Below, one piece after another: positions 27,381 through 34,989 of a DNA stretch of 64,000 bases. A model generated the notes under the pieces. The model worked only from the letters and a program-made list of their open reading frames with translations. It was not told the origin of the DNA and did not search any database. The first letter of the stretch is position 1, and every line of letters starts with the position of its first letter. Source of the DNA: DATFVJ01 sp963826515 (GTDB lineage: Bacteria; Actinomycetota; Actinomycetes; Streptosporangiales; Streptosporangiaceae); assembly GCA_963826515.1 (NCBI GenBank), contig CAWGXI010000010.1, forward strand, positions 186,001 to 250,000, given 5' to 3'. Position numbers and translations under genes: made by a program.

Positions 27381-28378
27381 GCGCGGCCACCGAGGGCACG
27401 CCGCTCCTCGAGACACGGGGCGTCACCGTCAAGGTCGGCGAGGTCACGGCGCTCGGCGGCCTGGACCTTGTCGCACCGCCAGGCGAGGTGCTCGCGATCC
27501 TGGGGCCGAACGGGGCCGGCAAGACCACGTTCGTCCGGACAGTCGCCACCCTGCTACGGCCGACGAGCGGCGAGTTGCGCGTGCGGGGAAGCGATGTCGT
27601 GCGCGACCCGGTGAGCGTGCGCAGGGATATCGGCCTGGCCGGCCAGTTCGCCGCGGTCGAGCCAACGATGACCGGGCGCGAGAACCTGGAGATGACGGCC
27701 CGGCTCTTCGGGCACCCAGGGAGTGCGGCACGGCGCGCGGCGTCGATCGTCATCGAGCAGCTCAGCCTCGCTGAGGTCGCGGACCGGCGGTGCAGCACCT
27801 ACTCAGGAGGTCAGCGCCGCCGGCTCGATCTAGGTGCGAGCCTCGTCGGCGCACCTAGGCTGCTGCTGCTCGACGAGCCGACAACCGGACTCGATCCCAC
27901 CGGCCGCCGTGAGGTCTGGGACGCCGTGCGGGAGCTCGTCGCCGGCGGGACCGATGTCCTGCTTACCACCCATTACCTCGACGAAGCCGACGAGCTCGCC
28001 GACCATGTCGTGGTGATCAACCACGGCCGCGCCATTGCTTCCGGCTCGCTCGGCGAGCTCAAGGCGAGCGTCGGGCGTGACGTCATCGAGGTCGCCGTTG
28101 CCGAGGCACCCCGGCTCGAAGCCGCTGGCCAGATCCTCGAACGTGTCACCGCCAACCGGCCCAGGCTTGATCGGAGCGGGCGACGCGCCAGCGCTCCTGC
28201 CGCGGGCGGAGCGAGCGAGCTCGGGGCAGTGATCCGCTGCCTCCACGACGCTGCGATAGCCGTCGACGAGATCGGCGTGCGCCGGCCGACGCTCGACGAG
28301 GTGTTCCTGACCCTCACGGGTGCTCACGCCGAAGCGCCAGTCACTACAGGCCCGGGCAAGTACGGGAGCCCACGATGA
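27377..28378 (+). CDS. ABC exporter ATP-binding protein, DrrA/daunorubicin-resistance type
   Basis: 333 aa. Walker A LGPNGAGKTTFVRTVATLL (about residue 44), signature YSGGQRRRLDLGASLVGAP, Walker B LLLLDEPTTGLDPTGRREV and H-loop LLTTHYLDEADELADHV are present, plus the C-terminal extension typical of DrrA. It overlaps its permease gene by four bases. Substrate unknown; the family exports drugs, lipids or polyketides. Confidence 0.94.
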   Translation: MSAATEGTPLLETRGVTVKVGEVTALGGLDLVAPPGEVLAILGPNGAGKTTFVRTVATLLRPTSGELRVRGSDVVRDPVSVRRDIGLAGQFAAVEPTMTGRENLEMTARLFGHPGSAARRAASIVIEQLSLAEVADRRCSTYSGGQRRRLDLGASLVGAPRLLLLDEPTTGLDPTGRREVWDAVRELVAGGTDVLLTTHYLDEADELADHVVVINHGRAIASGSLGELKASVGRDVIEVAVAEAPRLEAAGQILERVTANRPRLDRSGRRASAPAAGGASELGAVIRCLHDAAIAVDEIGVRRPTLDEVFLTLTGAHAEAPVTTGPGKYGSPR

Positions 28379-29151
28379 CCCAGACCATCACGCGCCCGAT
28401 CGCAGCCCCTGGGGCGACCCGAGCCACCCTTGAGGTCGCGCGCAGAACGCTGCGGAAGTATTTCCGCACCCCCGGCCTGAGCGTCATGGGCGTCGTCCAG
28501 TCCGCACTGTTCCTGTTCAGCTTCCGTTACGTGTTCGGCGGCGCCATTCAGGCCGGCGCGTCGGACTACGTCAACTACCTGGTGCCGGGCTACGTCGCCA
28601 CGATCGTGCTATTCACCGGGGGTGGTATCGCCGTCGCAGTGGCCGGGGACCGTGTCCAGGGGTTCACCGGCAGGCTGCTCTCGCTCCCGATTCCGCGGCG
28701 CTCGATCGTGCTCGGGCGCACGCTCGCCGACTCCACCACGAATGCGTGGTCGATCTTCGCCACCGCCGCGTTTGGCTTCCTGTTCGGATTCCGCCTCGGC
28801 GGGACGGTGCTCGACGGCCTGGCCGCCTTGGGCCTGTGCCTCGGCTATGGCGTCGTGTTCACCGTCGTCTTCATCGTCATCGGCCTGTTCGCGTCCAATG
28901 CTCAGGCCGCCCAGGGCCTCTCACTGATCGCTTTTATCTTCGCGTTCATTTCGAGCACCTACGTCCCGGTCGATACGATGCCGGGCTGGCTCCAGCCATT
29001 CGCGAAGTACCAGCCGATCACACCGATGGTCAATGCGGTGCGCGCACTGATTCTCGGGTCAAACAGCGACGTCGCCCTTGCCCTCGGGTGGTCAGCGCTG
29101 CTGCTCGCCGTCCTCACACCCATCGCAGTTATCCGCTACCGGCACGCGTGA
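28375..29151 (+). CDS. ABC-2 type exporter permease, DrrB type
   Basis: 258 aa with six hydrophobic segments. SALFLFSFRYVFGGAI, YLVPGYVATIVLFTGGGIAV, GFTGRLLSLPIPRRSIVLGR and ISSTYVPVDTMPGWLQPFAK followed by PITPMVNAVRAL are hallmark ABC-2/DrrB motifs. ATGA overlap with the ATPase gene indicates one operon. Confidence 0.93.
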   Translation: MTQTITRPIAAPGATRATLEVARRTLRKYFRTPGLSVMGVVQSALFLFSFRYVFGGAIQAGASDYVNYLVPGYVATIVLFTGGGIAVAVAGDRVQGFTGRLLSLPIPRRSIVLGRTLADSTTNAWSIFATAAFGFLFGFRLGGTVLDGLAALGLCLGYGVVFTVVFIVIGLFASNAQAAQGLSLIAFIFAFISSTYVPVDTMPGWLQPFAKYQPITPMVNAVRALILGSNSDVALALGWSALLLAVLTPIAVIRYRHA

Positions 29152-29252
29152 ACCGTGCCACCCTCCGGCCGGTGGGACGACAACCGGGATCCCCGCAGAT
29201 CCAGCCGCGGTTCGCGCCGCGCAGCCGTTAAGGCAGAGCGTTGACCGCGTGC

Positions 29253-30506
29253 TCAGTCCGTGTCAGTGGCAGGCGCCGACGGCACCACGACGTACTGGCG
29301 GAGGTAGAGATCGGTGAAGGTGACGGGTCCGCGCGGGCCCGGGACGTGGTCTACGTTGATGCCGGTCTCTGGCACGCCGCGCAGCTTGAAGCCGTCGAGC
29401 AGGCGGGTGCTCGCATTCCAGAACGCGCCGGTGCCGCGGTACGCACTCAGGAACGTGGCCGCGGCCCGCGGATCTGCTGTCACGATGGCCGCCGCGAGCC
29501 CCGACGTCTCCACGTTCGCGATCTCGGCCGCCTCGGCCGGGCCTGCGGCGGCGTCGACGGTGACGGTGGCCTCATGCCCGGTGTCGAGCGCCCACTCGTG
29601 ACCGCGCGGATGATCATGCGGTGGCAACGACGGGCGTACGCCGGCCTTCGCAAGCGCCCTCGTGACGGTGGGCAGCACGTCGTCCCAGACGGGAGCGCAG
29701 ATCAGCAGCAGGTTCAGCCGGTTGCATACACCGAGCCTGTCCAGGCTCGCCATGATCAGCCGTTCGGTATCTTCGGCGCGGGCAGCGCTGTCGACATACA
29801 GGACGCCGCCGCCGTCGGCGTGTGCGAGCGTCCGGACGCCGCAGCGCGCCGCCTCGGCGGCGAGCAGCCGGGTGGTATCGCCGCTGCCGCGCAGGATCAC
29901 CAGCGGGATCAGCCGCGGCTGCCGGACAAGCTCGACCGCCGCCTGCCGGTCAGGCGTGCGGACCAGCTGCAGCGCGCGGGGATCGAGTCCCGCTGCGCCG
30001 AGCGAAGGCGAGATCACCTCATCGAACAGCGCTGCGGCGGACCGCAGCGCCGCGGCTCCGGTGCGCAGCACACCCGCGTTCCGTGACTTCAGCAGCTGCG
30101 ACGCGACGTCCACGGTGACGTTCGGGCGGGCCTCGAAGTTGGCGCCGACCAGGCCGATCGGCTTTCGCCGCTCCTCAAGCCGCAGCCCTCCTGGCAGATC
30201 CTTGAGCGTAACGGCTGCCGCGGGGAACGGGACCGCGGCGAGCAACTCGATCTGACGGGCCACCTGCCCGATGCGTTCGGTGTCCAGCCGGAGCCTGTCG
30301 AGGAGACCGCGGCCAAGACCAGCCGCCTCCGCTGCGCCGACATCCGCCTTGTTCGCCGCAAGGAGCGCGGGCGAGGCCACCTCGAGCAGCCGCGCCATGT
30401 GGCGCAGCGCGCCGTCGATGGTCGCCTCACTCGCGGTCGCGAGGCTGCTCGCGCCGCTGCGTGCCGCCGCACCGTGGGCGGCGACGTCGGTACCTGCATC
30501 TATCAC
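29253..30506 (-). CDS. proA: Glutamate-5-semialdehyde dehydrogenase (gamma-glutamyl phosphate reductase)
   Basis: About 417 aa. It reduces gamma-glutamyl phosphate to glutamate semialdehyde in proline synthesis. ALDH-fold signatures are RKPIGLVGANFEARPNVTVD, LKSRNAGVLRTGAAALRSAA, and the catalytic Cys in RLGVCNRLNLLLICAP. The C-terminal FWNASTRLLDGFKLRGVPET is ProA-like, though classical ProA reads NASTRFxDGxxFGLGAEIG. The region is divergent, so a paralogous aldehyde dehydrogenase is possible. The GTG start at 30506 is preferred to an upstream ATG. proB is not adjacent. Confidence 0.8.
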   Translation of the reverse strand: MIDAGTDVAAHGAAARSGASSLATASEATIDGALRHMARLLEVASPALLAANKADVGAAEAAGLGRGLLDRLRLDTERIGQVARQIELLAAVPFPAAAVTLKDLPGGLRLEERRKPIGLVGANFEARPNVTVDVASQLLKSRNAGVLRTGAAALRSAAALFDEVISPSLGAAGLDPRALQLVRTPDRQAAVELVRQPRLIPLVILRGSGDTTRLLAAEAARCGVRTLAHADGGGVLYVDSAARAEDTERLIMASLDRLGVCNRLNLLLICAPVWDDVLPTVTRALAKAGVRPSLPPHDHPRGHEWALDTGHEATVTVDAAAGPAEAAEIANVETSGLAAAIVTADPRAAATFLSAYRGTGAFWNASTRLLDGFKLRGVPETGINVDHVPGPRGPVTFTDLYLRQYVVVPSAPATDTD

Positions 30507-30599
30507 AGCACCGAGCCTACGGTGCGAGCACTTGGCACAGATGCCCAATCGGCGTGGAGCTGGCCCGGCAGCGCGCCGCCCTGGCGCCGGAACGGCGCG

Positions 30600-31460
30600 C
30601 ATGCGGCGACATCAGGACGCTGCCAGGCGATCAGGCCCCTATGCCGACCGTGCGCGCGCTCGCTGCCGCGCTGCACCTGGCCGGCTCGCCGCAGCGCGTG
30701 CCAGGCGGATGGCGGGTGACAGGAACCGGGACGTTGCAGGTCATGAACGGCCCCGGCCTGCGCTGGACGTATGCCGGCGCGTCTGCAGTCCCGCGGTGCG
30801 GCGGCGCGATTCTCCAGGTGCCCAGGGCATCGTCGGCCATCGCCGCGGCAGGTTCCGGCGCGAGCACCGGGTCCCATGCCCGCCCGGCCGGGCCCACCGC
30901 GCTCGACCGGATGTAACCGATGAAGCCCGGCCAGCTCGAGCCGTTCGAACCCGAACCGCCGCAGGCCGTGGCCAGGCCTGTCCTGTCCTGCAGGCGGCGG
31001 GAGTGTCCCCATCGCCGCTGCGCATCTCGACGATCGGCTCGTAAACGTTCGTGTCCGCCGACCCAGCCGTGGACGGGCTGCCCACCGCGGGCTTTACCAC
31101 CACGGTCGGCTTCGACCCAGGCGGCCCGATCATGCAGGCCAGCGGGTGGCTGAGCCATCCGGCACGTGGTCCGGCCTACCCGCTGACCGGGGCGCGGCAG
31201 GCATTCGACCGGCTGGCGCGATCCGTCCACCCGATGCCGGCGCCCACCCGCCACAGGTCATGTGCCCGCTCAATCCTGACGCGCTCTCCGGCACGCCGGG
31301 CCCGATCCGCGTGGTCCAGGTGACAGGTGCCGATTACGGCCTTTCGCTCAGCTACGACCGTGGCAAGCCGGTACTGGTGCCGTCGTGGCTGTTCGGCGTC
31401 GCAGGGACCGGCCTCAGGATTCCTGAGGTCGCCATTGACCCGCGTTACCTGGGCGGCTGA
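30600..31460 (+). pseudogene. Broken secreted/lipoprotein-like gene of unknown family
   Basis: Three frames supply pieces of one protein: VRALAAALHLAGSPQRVPGG with GWRVTGTGTLQVMNGPGLRW (from about 30640), SADPAVDGLPTAGFTTTVGF with ASGWLSHPARGPAYPLTGAR (from 31050), and PPQVMCPLNPDALSGTPGPI with VLVPSWLFGVAGTGLRIPEV (to 31460). This looks like an actinobacterial surface protein with a C-terminal beta domain. At least two frameshifts interrupt it. Function unknown. Confidence 0.55.
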
Positions 31461-31518
31461 CCCCCGTACCGGCGGATCGCAACCGATCCGGCCAAGCGCT
31501 TGGCCGGCCCGGCGTTGC

Positions 31519-32139
31519 CTACCTCACCCGCCCGGCGGCACCGGCGAGGCGGCTGCGGCGCGCGGCCGCGAGGCCGACAAGGAAGCGGCCGCCGCGGGTG
31601 AGCGCGTCGGCGAGCACCGCATATCCGCCGAGCACGATCGCGATGCCAAATACGAGGCCGGCGGCGACATCCTGCCAGGAATACGCGACCACGCACACCT
31701 GGAACAAGGCCATGGCCGCGGCAGCCCCGACAGCGGCGATGCCGAGACGGCGATGCACGAAGAACAATCCTCCCGCCACCGCTCCGGCCATGGCCGCCGT
31801 TCCACTCGGCGGCGGGAAACCGCTGACTGCGTGATACAGGACCGACACGCCCGGCTGGACATCATGCAGGCTCGGCCGTGCCCGCGGCGCGACAAAGAAC
31901 TGGCCGGCCGAAAATGCCGCCGCAGCGGCCCCGAACACCCACAAGACGGCGCCGACGCGTTCAGGCACGCCGCGCGCTCGCCACCAGCCGAGCAGGATGA
32001 GGGCACCGAAGACAATGGCGCTGTAAATGGGGTAATCACGCACCAACGCCACCCCCAAGAAGGCGTTAACGTAAGGGCTAGGTGAAACACTCAGCCTAGA
32101 CGACGTTGTTCGATGCCGCCAGGCCGGTGCGGGCGGCAA
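31519..32139 (-). CDS. PAP2-like membrane protein with degenerate active site
   Basis: 206 aa with five or six hydrophobic segments. APRARPSLHDVQPG corresponds to the KX6RP motif, FPPPSGTAAMAGAVAGGLFF to PSGH, and VVAYSWQDVAAGLVFGIAIV to SRxxxxxHxxxD of PAP2 phosphatases. The two catalytic histidines are replaced (PSGT and WQDV). It may therefore be a non-catalytic homologue or a decaying enzyme. The start is a TTG and uncertain. Confidence 0.65.
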   Translation of the reverse strand: MPPAPAWRHRTTSSRLSVSPSPYVNAFLGVALVRDYPIYSAIVFGALILLGWWRARGVPERVGAVLWVFGAAAAAFSAGQFFVAPRARPSLHDVQPGVSVLYHAVSGFPPPSGTAAMAGAVAGGLFFVHRRLGIAAVGAAAAMALFQVCVVAYSWQDVAAGLVFGIAIVLGGYAVLADALTRGGRFLVGLAAARRSRLAGAAGRVR

Positions 32140-32317
32140 GGGTCATATCGGTTATGCGGGTGGTTTTGGCAATATAGGATAATTCGCGGCTTGAACCCGG
32201 TAAGGCCGCCCAGAGCGCGCGCGGGAGTGCCTGCACAGGAATGCGCGTTCAGGAATTCGGCCAGAGGTGAATCGGCACAGGTGAATCGGCACTGAGGTAA
32301 AGGGGTGATCCGGGCAT
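32140..32317. promoter_or_regulatory. Divergent intergenic region
   Basis: This A/T-richer stretch (for example GCAATATAGGATAATTCGCG) separates the PAP2-like and secreted protein genes and should contain their promoters. A short GGTGAATCGGCAC direct repeat lies close to the second gene. Confidence 0.35.
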
Positions 32318-33091
32318 ATGATGTGGCCGAGCCGCGACGTGCGGGCGACCGTGGTCCCCGTGCTGGCTGCGCTCCTGGTCCTGGCGGGGCCGGTGGCAGC
32401 CGCACGCGTCGTGGCGGCGGCGCCATTGGACCGCGTGGACCGGATGAACAGCATGGCGCGGGTGAATCAGGTGGACAGCATGACCCGCGCGAATCAAGTG
32501 GACAGCGTGGCGCGTGTGAATCAAGTGGACAGCGTGGCCCGGATGGACCAGGTGGACAGCATAGCGCGTGTGGACCAGGTGGAAAGCACGGCCCGGATGG
32601 ACCGCGTGGTGGGGGGGCACTGGATGGACACTGGGGCCCATGTGCGCCGCGGTGACCGCGTCCGCTCGCGGCACGAATCGGCCCTATCGCGGCTCGCCCA
32701 TGAGCGGACCCGGATGCACCTTGGCCGCCCCGACCCGGGCTGCCAGGTGCACATCGGCGACGCGCACGTCTCCGGTTTCCGCAGCCATGACCGCTGGCTC
32801 CATGCGGCGGGCGTCAGCGCATACCTTGCCTGCAAGCGGCCGGTCCGTGACATGTCGCTGCAGGTCACGCTGTGGAAGTCGGGGCTGTTTTACGATCACA
32901 GGCAGGCCCAGACCACCGCCAAGGCGGCCGCGGGAAGTCATCTGGGCGGCGACCTGACGCGCGTCACGTGCAAAGACGAAACCACCAGCAGGTTTTTTGG
33001 GGTCGCACACGCGGTCGTGTACTTCGGTGGCAGGCGAGGTGATGCGTGGGTGCGGTCTCCAGGCACGAGCAGGCCTCGATGCGGCACTTAG
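32318..33091 (+). CDS. Secreted protein with 9-residue repeats and Cys-containing C-terminal domain
   Basis: 257 aa. The signal peptide is VRATVVPVLAALLVLAGPVA. Residues 47-100 are six copies of a nine-residue repeat (ARVNQVDSV type) from a 27-bp minisatellite. The C-terminal domain (YLACKRPVRDMSLQVTLWKS, GLFYDHRQAQTTAKAAAGSH, VYFGGRRGDAWVRSPGTSRP) has paired cysteines and resembles small secreted actinobacterial proteins of unknown function. Confidence 0.75.
   Translation: MMWPSRDVRATVVPVLAALLVLAGPVAAARVVAAAPLDRVDRMNSMARVNQVDSMTRANQVDSVARVNQVDSVARMDQVDSIARVDQVESTARMDRVVGGHWMDTGAHVRRGDRVRSRHESALSRLAHERTRMHLGRPDPGCQVHIGDAHVSGFRSHDRWLHAAGVSAYLACKRPVRDMSLQVTLWKSGLFYDHRQAQTTAKAAAGSHLGGDLTRVTCKDETTSRFFGVAHAVVYFGGRRGDAWVRSPGTSRPRCGT
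32456..32617. repeat. 27-bp minisatellite, 6 copies, in secreted protein gene
   Basis: Units such as GTGAATCAAGTGGACAGCGT keep the frame and encode a coiled, heptad-like but nine-residue repeat with alternating Val/Met and charged residues. Confidence 0.9.
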
Positions 33092-33110
33092 TGGCCTGTC
33101 ACGACGACCA

Positions 33111-33288
33111 GTGGTCCGTCAGAGGAGTCTTCTTTGGCTCTGTGGTCCACGACAACGCCCATGCGGGCACCTCGCGGCGTTGTCGTCGTCGCGCGTAGCA
33201 CCAGCGAAGCGCTCGTCGAGGACAACCACCGCCTTGCGATGCACCCACCTGGACGCCGTTCGCTCAACGGGCCCCTCTGACAGACCAC
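33111..33288. mobile_element. Second type of inverted-repeat element (element X)
   Basis: The terminal inverted repeats GTGGTCCGTCAGAGGAG (33111) and CCCCTCTGACAGACCAC (33272) match at 15 of 17 positions. Inside, ACGACAACGCC (33149) and GGCGTTGTCGT (33176) form a perfect 11-bp inverted repeat. No coding signal. Copy C of the other element starts directly after it. Confidence 0.65.
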
Positions 33289-33289
33289 C

Positions 33290-33473
33290 AGGCGTCCCGC
33301 AGATCTCGGTGGATGCGGGCGGTGCTCCAGGCGGCGATCCGGCAAGGCCCTGCTTGTTCTCGAGGGTTCGTGGAACTATCGGCGACGACGACAGCGCCTT
33401 CCACGACCCCGGTCGTCGTCTGGGATCTTTGGCGGCACTGCCGCGCCGCCAAAGATCTGCGGTACACGCCCTA
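33290..33473. mobile_element. Inverted-repeat element, copy C
   Basis: It begins AGGCGTCCCGCAGATCTCGG and ends CAAAGATCTGCGGTACACGC then CCTAA. The inner GTGGAACTATCGGCG and GACCCCGGTCGTCGTCTGGG parts are rearranged or shortened relative to other copies. It lies just before the metallophosphoesterase gene. Confidence 0.8.
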
Positions 33474-33499
33474 ACACGTGATCCACTGCACCTGGTTAT

Positions 33500-34966
33500 G
33501 TGTCCCATATGCCGACGCCACCCATTTCCGTTCGCGACCTCGAAGTCGTAACCGTGACCGACAACAGCGTGATCATTACCTGGTTCACGGGATCCCCCGC
33601 CGAGTCCGACCGGTACGGCCAGCCAGCCCCGGTCCCAGCGGACACCGAACTGCTGCTTGGCGAACCCGGCCGGCCCGCCACGCTGCGGACGGTTCTGCAC
33701 GACACGACGCCCACGCCGTTCCACTACGCGGAGGTGACCGGCCTGGAGCCAGGGCGGCCCTACGCCTATGTGGCCCGCTCGGCGGGGCGGGCCGCGGCGC
33801 AGACGTCGCTGCAGTTCCCAGGACGGCATGGCTCCCTGGACGTTCCCGGCGTGGTCACCACCCTGGCCACGCCGCCCGGCGATTACCTGTTCACTGTCGC
33901 GCTCGCGGGCGACACCCACATCGGCGAGACCAACAGCGGTGTGGTCGCCGCGGACTGGCCGCAGGCATTCCGCCAGGACCCTGGCCTGCCTCCATACCCG
34001 GAGGTGATGCTCGCCGGTATGCTTGCCGACCTGCGCCGCCAGCCTAGCCCCGCAGCGCTGCTCGTCGCGGGGGACATGACCGCGGAAGCTGCGCCGCAGG
34101 ACGTGGCCCGGGTGCGCGCGCTTCTCGACGGATGGGGGCGGCTCGGCACGGACTACCTGGTAGTACGCGGCAACCACGATCGCCCGCACACCGGATCCCG
34201 CTACGCGACTGGCACGCTCGTTCCAGGCACCGGGGAACACCACGACTGCTGGGGCGACGTATTCGGCTGCCGGCGCCAGCAGCTCAGCTCGCACGTGCTT
34301 GGCGGGCTGCGCGTCATCGGGCTGGACACGACGACTCTGGACGCGGCGAGCGGCACCCTCGACAAAGATCAGCTCAACGACCTGCGCGCCCGGCTCGGCG
34401 CCGACCCGGAGCGGCCCACCCTGGTGTTCGGTCATCATCCGGTCACCTACGAGTCTGCCGTCACCACAGCAGCCGGGCCTGGCTTCAATCTCGACGAGGC
34501 AAAGGCGCGGGAACTCGAGGCCCACTACGCGCGGGCACCGGGGGTCTTTCTGCACCACGCGGGGCACACCCACAGGAATAAGCGAACCAGGGCGAACGGG
34601 CCGGAGGGAGCCGAATTCCTCGAGGTCGCGGCGGTCAAGGAGTATCCGGGCGGCTATTCGCTGCTGCGCCTGTACACGGGCGGCTACCTGGTGAGCTTCT
34701 ACAAGATCCGGGGGGATCTGGCCAGGCAGTGGAGCCAGCGCACGCGGGCCGAGTACTTCGGGATCCTCCCGCACTACGCGCTTGGCACGATCGCAGACCG
34801 CAACCACACCGTGCTGCGGGACCTGTCCGGCCTCGGGATTGGGGAACACGGCCCAGTGGAACAAGGCCCAGTGGAACAAGGCCCGGTGGAACAAGGCCCG
34901 GTGGAACGAGCCCCGGTGGAACGCAGTCCGGTGGAACAAGGCCCGACGCAATACCGGGCGGAATAA
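33500..34966 (+). CDS. Metallophosphoesterase with N-terminal fibronectin-III-like domain
   Basis: 488 aa. An N-terminal purple-acid-phosphatase-like/FN3 domain (VVTVTDNSVIITWFTGSPAE, HYAEVTGLEPGRPYAYVARS) precedes a calcineurin-like domain. The metal motifs are ALAGDTHIGE, VAGDMT, VVRGNHDRPH, LVFGHHPVTYES and LHHAGHTHRNKRTR. No signal peptide is seen. The C-terminus ends with six GPVEQ-type repeats. The substrate is unknown. Confidence 0.9.
   Translation: MSHMPTPPISVRDLEVVTVTDNSVIITWFTGSPAESDRYGQPAPVPADTELLLGEPGRPATLRTVLHDTTPTPFHYAEVTGLEPGRPYAYVARSAGRAAAQTSLQFPGRHGSLDVPGVVTTLATPPGDYLFTVALAGDTHIGETNSGVVAADWPQAFRQDPGLPPYPEVMLAGMLADLRRQPSPAALLVAGDMTAEAAPQDVARVRALLDGWGRLGTDYLVVRGNHDRPHTGSRYATGTLVPGTGEHHDCWGDVFGCRRQQLSSHVLGGLRVIGLDTTTLDAASGTLDKDQLNDLRARLGADPERPTLVFGHHPVTYESAVTTAAGPGFNLDEAKARELEAHYARAPGVFLHHAGHTHRNKRTRANGPEGAEFLEVAAVKEYPGGYSLLRLYTGGYLVSFYKIRGDLARQWSQRTRAEYFGILPHYALGTIADRNHTVLRDLSGLGIGEHGPVEQGPVEQGPVEQGPVERAPVERSPVEQGPTQYRAE
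34850..34939. repeat. 15-bp minisatellite, 6 copies, at 3' end of phosphoesterase gene
   Basis: GGCCCAGTGGAACAA units maintain frame and encode GPVEQ/APVER/SPVEQ at the protein's C-terminus. Confidence 0.95.
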
Positions 34967-34989
34967 GGGTCTATAATTTTCTGGTTGGA

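Noticed and set aside
33119..34951. 610-aa minus-strand open frame
   Set aside because: Lies antisense to the metallophosphoesterase with its clear metal motifs; composition is that of a shadow frame.
34729..34989. Upstream start for the HelR-like protein
   Set aside because: That part is the out-of-frame translation of the phosphoesterase end and its 15-bp repeats.
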